Shown here piece by piece: positions 8,686 to 16,091 of a stretch of DNA of 64,000 nucleotides (its first letter is position 1; every line of letters starts with the position of its first letter). The translations under genes and the position numbers were made by a program. Source of the DNA: CAVVAL01 sp963742725 (GTDB lineage Bacteria; Actinomycetota; Actinomycetes; Mycobacteriales; Cryptosporangiaceae); assembly GCA_963742725.1 (NCBI GenBank), contig CAVUMX010000003.1, positions 1,240,001 through 1,304,000 of the forward strand, in the 5' to 3' direction. Under the pieces are notes generated by a model. That model was not told the origin of the DNA. It did no database searches and worked only from the letters and a program-made list of their open reading frames with translations.

Positions 8686-10331
8686 CGGGGCACCTCCAGG
8701 CGGGAGACGGCGTACCTGGCCGCTTCGGCGTTGGACAGGAACACGGCCGCGCCGGCTCGGGCCAGCGCCTCGGCCTGGCGGTCCCGGCCCTGCGGGTCGC
8801 CGGACGAGCCGCACAGCGACACCACGACGTCGGCCGTTGACCGTGCGATCGCCGGCGCGAGTTCACCCGCCGGATCCGGGTGGGCGCCATGTCCGAGGAC
8901 CACGTCCAGCAGGATCACGCCGCACCCTGGATCGGCCGCCTCGGCGGCGAAGCGCTCCAGCCGCAGCGTGCCGTCGATCATCGGATGCGCGCGGCCGCGC
9001 GTCAGCTCGTCGTCGCCGAAGTCGATCATCGCGTGGCCGTCCGCGCGCAGGTCGGGGCCCAACGCCCAGTCCGGGTGGAGCGGGATGTTCGACGCGATCG
9101 GGCCCAGCGCCGCCGCGGCGATCACCATGGCCTCGTCGCACAACGTCCCGCCACTGAACAACCCGCGCAGGTGCCCGGCCCGCCGCCCGCCCAGCCGTTC
9201 CGCGCCCGCCCCTCCCGTATCGGCCGCCGCCCCCGTCCCTGCTGTGTCGGCCTCCGCCGCGCCGGCCCCTGCCGCGCCCGCCCCCGAGTTTCGGACTTTT
9301 GAGGGTGCGGCGGCCCCGTCCACCCTCAAAAGTCCGAAGGTCGGCGGGGCGCTCGGCGGGGCGCTCGGCGGGGCATGGTCGGTGGTGGCGGTCGGGGGCC
9401 AGGTGGGCCAGCGGGGGGCAGGGTGGCCGAGGCGGGTCAGGGCGGTGGTGACGGCGGCGGTGAGGTCGGGCTGGTCCTGGCCGAGCAGGGCGAACACGAC
9501 CGGGGTGGCGAGGCCGGCCGCGTGCGCCCTGACCTTCGCCGCGACCTTCGGGGCGGGCGGCTTCGACACGACGACGATCAGTTCGGTTTCGGCGTCCGTG
9601 TCGAGGGCGTCGAGTGAGGCGAGCGTGGACGCGGCGCCGACCTCGCTCGACAGGTCCCGGCCGCCGACGCCGAGGCAGTGGCTGACGCCGACCCCGGCCG
9701 CGTCCAGGAGGCACAGCACCTGCTGGGCGCCCGTACCCGAGGCGGCCACCACACCCACCGGACCAGGCCGGACGACGTTCGCGAACCCGAGCCCGACACC
9801 GCCGACGACGGCCGTCCCGCAGTCCGGGCCCATGACGAGCAGGCCGCGCCGCGCCGCCTCGTCCTTGAGCCGGACCTCCTGCTCGATCGGCACGTTGTCG
9901 CTGAACACGAGCACCGACGCGCCGGACTCCAGCGCGTCGAACGCGTCGACGAACGCGTACTGGCCGGGCGTGGAGATCAGCGCGAGCGTCGCCCCGGAAC
10001 GCCGGACGGCGGCGCCGATCGTCCGGGGCGGCGGGACCGCGCCGAACCCCACCGCCGGTGCCGTCGGCCCGGCCAGCTCGGCGTCGAGCCTCGCGAGCCC
10101 CTGGCCGAGCGCGTCGTCGTCAGTCGCGGCGAGCGCGACCACCAGATCGTTCGGTGTAGCGCCGTCCGGAGCGTCGAAACCCATGCCGGCGAGGAGGCTC
10201 AGGTTCAGGTCCGTGGCCATCGCGACCAGGGCGCGTTCGATTCCCGGTTCGGCGCCGACCGCGCGGCTCACCTGCATCAGGCTCACCGAGTCCCGGTACG
10301 TTCCCCGTCGCAGCTCCACGTGCAGGCTCAC
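8682..10331 (-). CDS. fdrA: FdrA-like (AllF) acyl-CoA synthetase-fold subunit of a carbamoyltransferase
   Basis: 549 residues, close to the 555 of E. coli FdrA (AllF), the succinyl-CoA-synthetase-like subunit of oxamate carbamoyltransferase. The N-terminal half carries the Rossmann-like CoA-ligase blocks (VFSDNVPIEQEVRLK, GPDCGTAVVGG, GASGTGAQQ-like ASGTGAQQVLCLL); the C-terminal half has FSGGTLCDEAM, HPMIDG and LLDVVLGHGAH, where the phosphohistidine region of the family lies. The start is GTG at 10331, which overlaps the preceding stop as GTGA. Between the two domains is an inserted Pro/Ala-rich linker of about 60 residues that contains the in-frame translation of a dispersed palindromic repeat. 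Confidence 0.85.
   Translation of the reverse strand: MSLHVELRRGTYRDSVSLMQVSRAVGAEPGIERALVAMATDLNLSLLAGMGFDAPDGATPNDLVVALAATDDDALGQGLARLDAELAGPTAPAVGFGAVPPPRTIGAAVRRSGATLALISTPGQYAFVDAFDALESGASVLVFSDNVPIEQEVRLKDEAARRGLLVMGPDCGTAVVGGVGLGFANVVRPGPVGVVAASGTGAQQVLCLLDAAGVGVSHCLGVGGRDLSSEVGAASTLASLDALDTDAETELIVVVSKPPAPKVAAKVRAHAAGLATPVVFALLGQDQPDLTAAVTTALTRLGHPAPRWPTWPPTATTDHAPPSAPPSAPPTFGLLRVDGAAAPSKVRNSGAGAAGAGAAEADTAGTGAAADTGGAGAERLGGRRAGHLRGLFSGGTLCDEAMVIAAAALGPIASNIPLHPDWALGPDLRADGHAMIDFGDDELTRGRAHPMIDGTLRLERFAAEAADPGCGVILLDVVLGHGAHPDPAGELAPAIARSTADVVVSLCGSSGDPQGRDRQAEALARAGAAVFLSNAEAARYAVSRLEVPR
9290..9338. repeat. 49-bp palindromic repeat, copy B, inside fdrA
   Basis: Perfect 17-base arms (TTCGGACTTTTGAGGGT at 9290-9306, complement at 9322-9338) with a 15-base GC-rich loop. 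Unlike the other copies it lies within a coding sequence and is read without a stop, giving TFGLLRVDGAAAPSKVRNSG in the linker between the two FdrA domains. Low-complexity Ala/Gly and Ser-Ala-Pro-Pro repeats flank it. Confidence 0.88.
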
Positions 10332-11357
10332 GCGCAATCCCTTCTGAGCACCCCGACGGCGGGCCAGGCGCCGAGCGAGAGGGCGCCGCTTACGGCTGCC
10401 ATGACGCGATCGGCGCCGACGGCCGGCCAGCCGCCGAGCGCGAGGTCGGCGCTGAGAGCCGCGCCCGCGCCAAGCGCGAGACCCAGGCCGGGGCCGGGTT
10501 CGACCACGCCAGGAGCGGGTTCGGCGCCGGGCGTCCCGCCCTCGCCCTGCGCGAGGCCGACACCATGGGCGGGTTCGGCGCCGGGCGGTGGCGCGGGTGT
10601 CGAGGGCCAGGTCGACGCCGTGCAGGAGGCCTGCGCCGGAGGTGTGGCCGAGACGCAGGACGGCAGCGCGGGCCGCCGCGACGCCCCGTCCGCTGTCCAG
10701 GGCACGGAACAGGGCGGCGAGTTCGGGCACGCATTCACCCCGTGCGGCGTGCCACAGCAGCGCGGACGACACGAAGGTCGTGCGGTCGGCACGGCGCAGG
10801 ACGGCGTCGGCCAGGGAGGCGGACGGCATACCGATCGCCCGGAGCGTCACGAGCATCCCGGCGAGGATGTCGTCCCCGAGCGGTGTGAGGCCCGGCCCGC
10901 GCCCCACAAGTGCCTCTGCCAGACCGTCCACTTGAGAATACTCGGGGAAATCCACGTCTGAATCCGCTGTGAGACGTGGATTTCCCCGAGTATTCCACTG
11001 TGGATGATGCGCCGAGGGCGCCAGGGGCCCCCGCAGTGAAGGCTGGGGTACCCGCCACCATCGCGCCACCCTGACCACCAGTCCGGGCAGAGTGATCCGC
11101 CCGTCACCGGCGATTCCCCGCGCGCCTACGGGCAGGCCCCCCAGCCCACCCGGGGGCAGGTACCCCAGCCCGTCCACGACCACCGCCGGCGGCACCCGCA
11201 CAGCACTCGGCGTCACCAGACACACCGCCGGAGGGAGCCCTCCCGCGACGCGCAGGTACACCGCCTGGGGCAGCGCCGCGACCACCTCCACCTGGCGCGT
11301 CGGCCCGGTGAGCACCTCGATCAGCGCGGACGAGGCCGCGCCCGGCACGGTCCGCAC
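10328..11357 (-). CDS. DUF2877 protein, AllH/YlbF-like subunit, with a probable frameshift
   Basis: The N-terminal about 250 residues, from GTG at 11357, match DUF2877 (E. coli YlbF/AllH, third subunit of oxamate carbamoyltransferase): LVGRGPGLTPLGDDILAG and LGHTSGAGLLHG are the family signatures. A frame change near 10585-10605 is needed to reach the stop at 10328, which overlaps the fdrA start as GTGA; without it the frame runs on into fdrA through an Arg-rich segment unlike real protein. The 3' tail is Gly/Ala/Pro-rich with a repeated GCGGGTTCGGCGCCGGGCG, so the C-terminus looks expanded. A 24-bp palindrome is read in frame just before the GLTP motif. Confidence 0.62.
10936..10995. repeat. 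Perfect 24-bp inverted repeat inside the DUF2877 gene
   Basis: Arms at 10936-10959 and 10972-10995 are exact reverse complements (24 of 24), starting GAATACTCGGGGAAATCCAC, around a 12-base loop. A further five-base pair (TCCAC/GTGGA) extends it outward after a small internal loop. It is read through in frame (NTRGNPRLTADSDVDFPEYS) and has no sequence in common with the 49-bp repeat. Confidence 0.88.
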
Positions 11358-11396
11358 GTAGCCACCCCCCGGCGATTTTCGGCGATAGTCGCAGCG

Positions 11397-11419
11397 ACGG
11401 TAGGTCACGGTCGTACCGT
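11397..11419. promoter_or_regulatory. Candidate PucR operator in the divergent intergenic region
   Basis: ACGGTA at 11397-11402 and TACCGT at 11414-11419 form a perfect six-base inverted repeat with an 11-base spacer, ending six bases before the PucR ATG. It lies between the PucR gene and the DUF2877-fdrA-DUF1116 operon, where a shared operator would be expected. Short, so tentative. Confidence 0.4.
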
Positions 11420-11425
11420 GTGTTC

Positions 11426-13102
11426 ATGGAGAAACTTGCCAAGGATTCCCGGGTTGCTTCACCACAACCCGACACCGCCGCCGCGTACGGGCCGACGGTG
11501 CGCGAGGTCCTGGGCGCCTCCTCGCTGACCGGTGCCGTCCTCCACGCGGGTGCGGCGGGCCTCGACCGGGTCGTGCTGCGCCTCAACGTCATGGAGGTTC
11601 CGGACATCCTGCCGTGGGTGAAGCCGAACGAGTTGCTGCTCACCACGGGCTACCCGCTGCGGCACGAGCCGGACTGCCTCACCGACCTGGTCAGGGACCT
11701 CGACGACCGGGGGCTGGCGGCGATGGCGATCAAGCTTCACCGGTACCTCGACGAGCTGCCGAAGGAGATGCTGGCCGAGGCCGACCGGCGCGGTTTCCCG
11801 ATCATCGAGATCCCGGCCGGTGTCGGGTTCGACGACATCATGCACGAGGTCCTGAGCGACCTGCTGAACAGGCAGGCGGCGGCGCTTGCCCGCGCGGAAG
11901 AGGTGCACCGGGCGCTGGTCAACGTGGTGCTGGAGGGCGGCGGCCTGGAGGACCTGACGGCCGAGCTGGCCCGGATCCTCGGCGGCGCCGTCATGGTCAC
12001 CACGCCGGACGGGCGGGTCGTGGCCCAGGCCGGCGACCACGCCGAGCTGGAACGCGCCGCCCACCCGGACTGTTTCGACCCGACCGGCCGGTTCCACGCC
12101 GAGGACGAGCCCCGGGGTGCCCGCGAGCACGGCGCCGGGTTCCACGCGGTGGTGCCGGTGGTCGCCGGCCGGGTCGACCACGGGCGGATCGTGGCGTTCT
12201 CGCAGCGTCCGCTCACCGAGACGGACGTCCACGCGCTGGAGCGGGCCGCGACGGTCGCCGCGCTGGCGATCACCAAGCAGCTCGCGATCGCGGCCGTCGA
12301 GGGCAAGTACCGTGCGGACTTCCTGCGCGACCTGCTCACCGGGCGGGTCGAGGACGCCCAGGCCGCCGTCGCGCACGCCCGTTCGCTCGGCTGGGACATC
12401 GAGCGGCCCGTGCTCGCTGTGGTCGCGGAGCTCGACCCGGAGGACGTGCCGGCGGAGGACCCCGGCACCGAGTTGCGTCCGGTGCACGAGCGGTTCGCCG
12501 CCGCGTGGCAGACGGTCGTGCGCTGGCGGGACGCCGCCGCCCCGGTCGTGAACTTCAACCGCGAGGTCGTCGTGATCCTGCCGCCGCCCGGGGACGGGGA
12601 CGTCGACCGGCTCGTCGCGGACCTGGTCCGGCAGGTGTCCGGTGACGGTGGCGGCGGGCGCCGCTCGTTCTCCCTCGGCGTGTCCCGGCTGGCCGGCACC
12701 CCGGACGAGCTGCCCGGCGCGTACGAGCAGGCGCGCAAAGCCGTCCAGATCGGGCGGCGGCTCCAGGGCAACGGGGCGCGCGCGAGCTTCGACCGGCTCG
12801 GCGTCCACCGGCTGCTGTCGCTGATCCCCGACACCGCTGAGCTGCGCGGATTCGTCGACGAGGCGCTGGGCGAGCTGGCGGCGGAGAGCCCCGAGAACGT
12901 CGATCTGCGGCACACCCTGGCGGTGCTGCTGGAGACGAACCTCAACGTCGCGGAGGCGGCGCGGCGGCTGCACTTCCACTACAACACGCTGCGCTACCGG
13001 ATCAGCAAGCTGGAGAAGATGGTCGGCCCGTTCACCGAGGACGCGACGCTCCGGCTCGACCTCGCGCTGGCGCTACGCGTCCTGGAGATGCGCGGCTTGT
13101 GA
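11426..13102 (+). CDS. PucR family transcriptional regulator
   Basis: 558 residues in the PucR plan: N-terminal purine-catabolism PucR domain (about 20-145, with VLRLNVMEVPDILPWVKPNE), a central GGDEF-like region (about 290-420), and a C-terminal HTH_30 helix-turn-helix at about 490-550 (LAVLLETNLNVAEAARRLHFHYNTLRYR in outline). PucR proteins control purine, allantoin and related nitrogen-compound catabolism. It is divergent from the DUF2877-fdrA-DUF1116 operon and precedes the permease and molybdenum hydroxylase genes, so it is the likely island regulator. An in-frame GTG two codons upstream (11420) is an alternative start. Confidence 0.92.
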   Translation: MEKLAKDSRVASPQPDTAAAYGPTVREVLGASSLTGAVLHAGAAGLDRVVLRLNVMEVPDILPWVKPNELLLTTGYPLRHEPDCLTDLVRDLDDRGLAAMAIKLHRYLDELPKEMLAEADRRGFPIIEIPAGVGFDDIMHEVLSDLLNRQAAALARAEEVHRALVNVVLEGGGLEDLTAELARILGGAVMVTTPDGRVVAQAGDHAELERAAHPDCFDPTGRFHAEDEPRGAREHGAGFHAVVPVVAGRVDHGRIVAFSQRPLTETDVHALERAATVAALAITKQLAIAAVEGKYRADFLRDLLTGRVEDAQAAVAHARSLGWDIERPVLAVVAELDPEDVPAEDPGTELRPVHERFAAAWQTVVRWRDAAAPVVNFNREVVVILPPPGDGDVDRLVADLVRQVSGDGGGGRRSFSLGVSRLAGTPDELPGAYEQARKAVQIGRRLQGNGARASFDRLGVHRLLSLIPDTAELRGFVDEALGELAAESPENVDLRHTLAVLLETNLNVAEAARRLHFHYNTLRYRISKLEKMVGPFTEDATLRLDLALALRVLEMRGL

Positions 13103-13230
13103 CCGTTGGCAGGTTTGGCCAGGTGAAAGGGGGCCGGTTAGGAGCTTCTTGCTCATGAGATGCGGGTCACACTGGCCCCATCCTCATCGAGAATTGCGAA
13201 GTCTCCCTGGAGGAGGAAGGCCGGAAGCCC

Positions 13231-14712
13231 ATGGGTATGCGCTCGATCGGCGTCGGATGGGACGTCGTCCACGGTGGCAAGACCCCGCCGCCGGGTGGCG
13301 TCGTCCGTCCCAACGAGAGGCTGTCCTGGCCCCGGACCATCGGTCTGGGTGCGCAACACGTGGTCGCGATGTTCGGGGCGACCTTCGTCTTCCCGCTGGT
13401 CATGGGCCTGAACGCGCAGTTGGCCATCATGATGAGCGGCATCGCGACGATCTGCTTCCTGCTGATCGTCAAGGGCATGGTGCCGAGCTATCTCGGCACG
13501 TCGGCGTCGTTCGTCGGCGGTGTGGGGGCGATCCGGGCACAGAACGGCGACTCGGCCGACGTGACGGGCGCGATCCTCGTCGCCGGCCTGGTCCTTCTCG
13601 CGGTCGGCGTGGTGATCCACTTCGTCGGCAGCCGGGTGATCTATGCGGTGCTGCCGCCGGTGGTCACGGGCGCGGTCGTCATGCTGATCGGGTTCAACCT
13701 GGCGCCGGTCGTCGCCGACATCTACTGGCCGCAGGACCAGTGGATCGCGCTGATCACGATGGTCGCGGTGATCGTCATGGCGGTCGGCTTCCGCGGCTTC
13801 CTGGGTCGGATCGCGATCTTCCTCGGGTTGGTCTTCGGCTACGTCCTCTCGTGGGTGTTCGATCTGGTCTTCGGCCGGATCAACTCCTTCTCGCCGGTGG
13901 CGGGCGAGGCGACCAACCACTTCCGGGTGGACTGGGCGGGCGTGAAGTCCGCCGACTGGATCGGCTTCCCGCCGCAGACCAGCATCGGCCCGGACGGCGG
14001 CGAGATCGCCGGCTGGCACCTGCCGGACTTCAAGTTCACGTTCATCCTGCTCGTGCTGCCGGCCGTCATCGCGCTGATCGCGGAGAACACCGGGCACGTC
14101 AAGGCGGTCGCGGAGATGACGGAGACCGACCTTGACCCGGTGATGGGCAAGGCCATCGCCGGCGACGGCTTCGGCACCGCGCTGACCAGCCTCGTCGGCG
14201 GCTCGCCCACCACCACGTACGCGGAGAACATCGGCGTCATGGCCGCCACCCGCGTCTACTCGACGGCCGCCTACTACGTGGCGGCGGTCGTGGCGATCCT
14301 GTTCGGGTTCTCGCCGAAGTTCGGGGCGCTGATCTCGGCCACCCCGGGCGGCGTGCTCGGCGGGATCACGGTGGTGCTCTACGGCATGATCGGCCTGCTC
14401 GGCGCCAAGATCTGGCGGGAGAACGGCGTCGACTTCGGCAACCCGATCAACCTGGTCCCGGTGGCCGCGGGCATCGTCATCGCGATCGGCAACACCACCC
14501 TGGACTTCACCGAGAACTTCAGCCTCGCCGGGATCGCGCTCGGCACGATCGTTACCATCGCCGGCTACCACCTGTGCCGCGTCCTCGCGCCGCCGCACCT
14601 GCGCGAACAGCAACAGGCAGAGAGGCCACCCCGAACCACCAAACCAGCCGAGGGCGCCGCGATCGTCGTCGACGCACCCGGCGCGTACAAGGCCGACGAG
14701 CGAGACAAGTAA
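13231..14712 (+). CDS. NCS2 (UraA/RutG-like) nucleobase:cation symporter
   Basis: 493 residues with about 12-14 membrane helices. The opening GLGAQHVVAMFGATFVFPL and the PSYLGTSASFVGG segment are hallmarks of the NCS2 family, and ALIAENTGHVKAVAEMT corresponds to the helix-8 Glu that contacts the base; GSPTTTYAENIGVMA is the second signature. Similarity is greatest to uracil-type permeases (RutG, UraA) rather than to xanthine or urate carriers, in keeping with the barbiturase later in the island. AGGAGGAAGG at 13211-13220 serves as ribosome-binding site; two nearby ATGs (13231 and 13237) are possible. Twelve bases separate it from the next gene, so they form an operon. Confidence 0.88.
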   Translation: MGMRSIGVGWDVVHGGKTPPPGGVVRPNERLSWPRTIGLGAQHVVAMFGATFVFPLVMGLNAQLAIMMSGIATICFLLIVKGMVPSYLGTSASFVGGVGAIRAQNGDSADVTGAILVAGLVLLAVGVVIHFVGSRVIYAVLPPVVTGAVVMLIGFNLAPVVADIYWPQDQWIALITMVAVIVMAVGFRGFLGRIAIFLGLVFGYVLSWVFDLVFGRINSFSPVAGEATNHFRVDWAGVKSADWIGFPPQTSIGPDGGEIAGWHLPDFKFTFILLVLPAVIALIAENTGHVKAVAEMTETDLDPVMGKAIAGDGFGTALTSLVGGSPTTTYAENIGVMAATRVYSTAAYYVAAVVAILFGFSPKFGALISATPGGVLGGITVVLYGMIGLLGAKIWRENGVDFGNPINLVPVAAGIVIAIGNTTLDFTENFSLAGIALGTIVTIAGYHLCRVLAPPHLREQQQAERPPRTTKPAEGAAIVVDAPGAYKADERDK

Positions 14713-14724
14713 CCGGGGAGAGAA

Positions 14725-15591
14725 TTGAAGCCACCGCCGTTCACCTACCACCGACCGACCAGCGTCGGCGAGGCGCTCGACGTCCTCGCCGACGTGGGCG
14801 CCGACGGGAAGGTGCTCGCCGGCGGGCAGAGCCTGGTGCCGGTGCTCAACATGCGGCTCGCCGCACCCGGGCACCTGGTGGACATCAACCGGCTCAGCGA
14901 CCTGTCCTACGTGCGGACGGACCCGGGCGGGGTGCGCATCGGCGCCCTCGCCCGGCACGCCGCCGTCGAACGCGACGACGACGCCTACGAGGCCGTGCCG
15001 CTGCTGCGGCAGGCGATCGGCCAGGTCGCGCACCCGACGATCCGGAACCGGGGCACCACGCTCGGCAGCATCGTCCACGCCGACCCGTCCGGCGAGGCAC
15101 CGGCCGTCCTGACCCTGCTCGGCGGGTCGGTGACCCTCGCCTCGCGCGCCGGAACCCGCACGGTCCAAGCGAAGGACTTCTTCGTCGGACCACTGGAGTC
15201 CGCGCTCCGCGCCGGCGAACTCGCCGTCGAGGCGCACTTCCCGGCCGTGCCGGACCACACCGGCACGGCGTGGCTGGAGGTCGCCCGCCGCCACGGCGAC
15301 TACGCGCTCTGCGGTGTCGGCGTCCTGGTCACCCTGGACGAGGACCTGCGGATCGCGCACGCGCGGGCGGCGTTCATCTCGGTCGGCCCGACGCCCGTCG
15401 ACGTGGACCTGACCGACGCCGTCGCCGGGCAGCTCTACGGCGACGCGGACTGGGCCGCCGCCGCCGCGCTGGTCCGCGCCAGGATCGAGCCGGAGGACGA
15501 CATCCACGCCACCGCCGACTACCGCCGCCACCTGGCCGGCGTCCTGACCGCTCGCGCCGGCGCCGAGGCGGCGGGGAGGGCGGCGTGGTGA
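14725..15591 (+). CDS. Molybdenum hydroxylase FAD-binding subunit (CoxM/XdhB-like)
   Basis: 288 residues from a TTG start preceded by GGGGAGA. The FAD-binding PCMH domain carries LAGGQSLVPVLNMR (residues near 31-44) and the TIRNRGTTLGSIVHADPSGE motif (near 97-116), both typical of CoxM/XdhB subunits that pass electrons from the 2Fe-2S centres to FAD. The C-terminal CO dehydrogenase flavoprotein domain follows. First of three overlapping subunit genes; its stop overlaps the start of the iron-sulfur subunit as GTGA. Confidence 0.9.
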   Translation: MKPPPFTYHRPTSVGEALDVLADVGADGKVLAGGQSLVPVLNMRLAAPGHLVDINRLSDLSYVRTDPGGVRIGALARHAAVERDDDAYEAVPLLRQAIGQVAHPTIRNRGTTLGSIVHADPSGEAPAVLTLLGGSVTLASRAGTRTVQAKDFFVGPLESALRAGELAVEAHFPAVPDHTGTAWLEVARRHGDYALCGVGVLVTLDEDLRIAHARAAFISVGPTPVDVDLTDAVAGQLYGDADWAAAAALVRARIEPEDDIHATADYRRHLAGVLTARAGAEAAGRAAW

Positions 15592-16091
15592 CCGAATCGC
15601 CGAACACCGAACAGCTGCACGAGGTCCGGCTCGTCGTCAACGGCGTGCCCCAGACGGTGCGGGTGCCCGCGCGGCGGCTGCTCGCGGACTGCCTCCGCGT
15701 CGACCTCGGCCTCACCGGCACCCACCTGGGCTGCGAGCACGGCGTGTGCGGCGCGTGCACGGTGCTGCTGGACGGCGAACCGGTGCGCTCGTGCCTGATG
15801 TTCGCGGTATCCGCCGACGGCGCCGAGGTGACGACCACCGAGGGCTGCCGGGCGTCCGGCGGGGGGCTCGGTCCGGTGCAGCAGGCGTTCCTGGAGTGCC
15901 ACGGACTGCAGTGCGGCTTCTGCACGCCCGGGTTCATCACCACGATCACCGCGTACCTGCGGGACAACCCGGCGCCCACCGCGGAGGAGGCCCGCGAGGC
16001 GATCGGCGGCAACCTGTGCCGCTGCACCGGCTACCAGAACATCGTGAAGTCGGTGCTGCGCGCCGCCGAGCTCCAGAGTGGAACGCCGTGA
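15588..16091 (+). CDS. Molybdenum hydroxylase 2Fe-2S subunit (CoxS/XdhC-like)
   Basis: 167 residues with all eight cluster cysteines. The plant-type ferredoxin domain has Cys49, Cys54, Cys57 and Cys69 (GCEHGVCGAC ... SC); the helical domain has Cys109, Cys112, Cys144 and Cys146 (CGFC ... CRC). Start is GTG at 15588 within GTGA, and its own stop forms another GTGA with the large subunit. Electron-transfer subunit of the neighbouring hydroxylase. Confidence 0.93.
   Translation: MTESPNTEQLHEVRLVVNGVPQTVRVPARRLLADCLRVDLGLTGTHLGCEHGVCGACTVLLDGEPVRSCLMFAVSADGAEVTTTEGCRASGGGLGPVQQAFLECHGLQCGFCTPGFITTITAYLRDNPAPTAEEAREAIGGNLCRCTGYQNIVKSVLRAAELQSGTP

Noticed and set aside
8682..11408. A single 908-codon frame fusing DUF2877 and FdrA
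   Set aside because: The joining segment is Arg-rich, as expected of an out-of-frame GC-rich sequence, and a GTGA stop/start junction at 10328-10331 separates two genes.
13153..15531. A 792-codon minus-strand frame over the permease and FAD-subunit genes
   Set aside because: Composition (Asp/Arg/His-rich, no domain) is that of an antisense shadow; the opposite strand encodes clear NCS2 and CoxM proteins.
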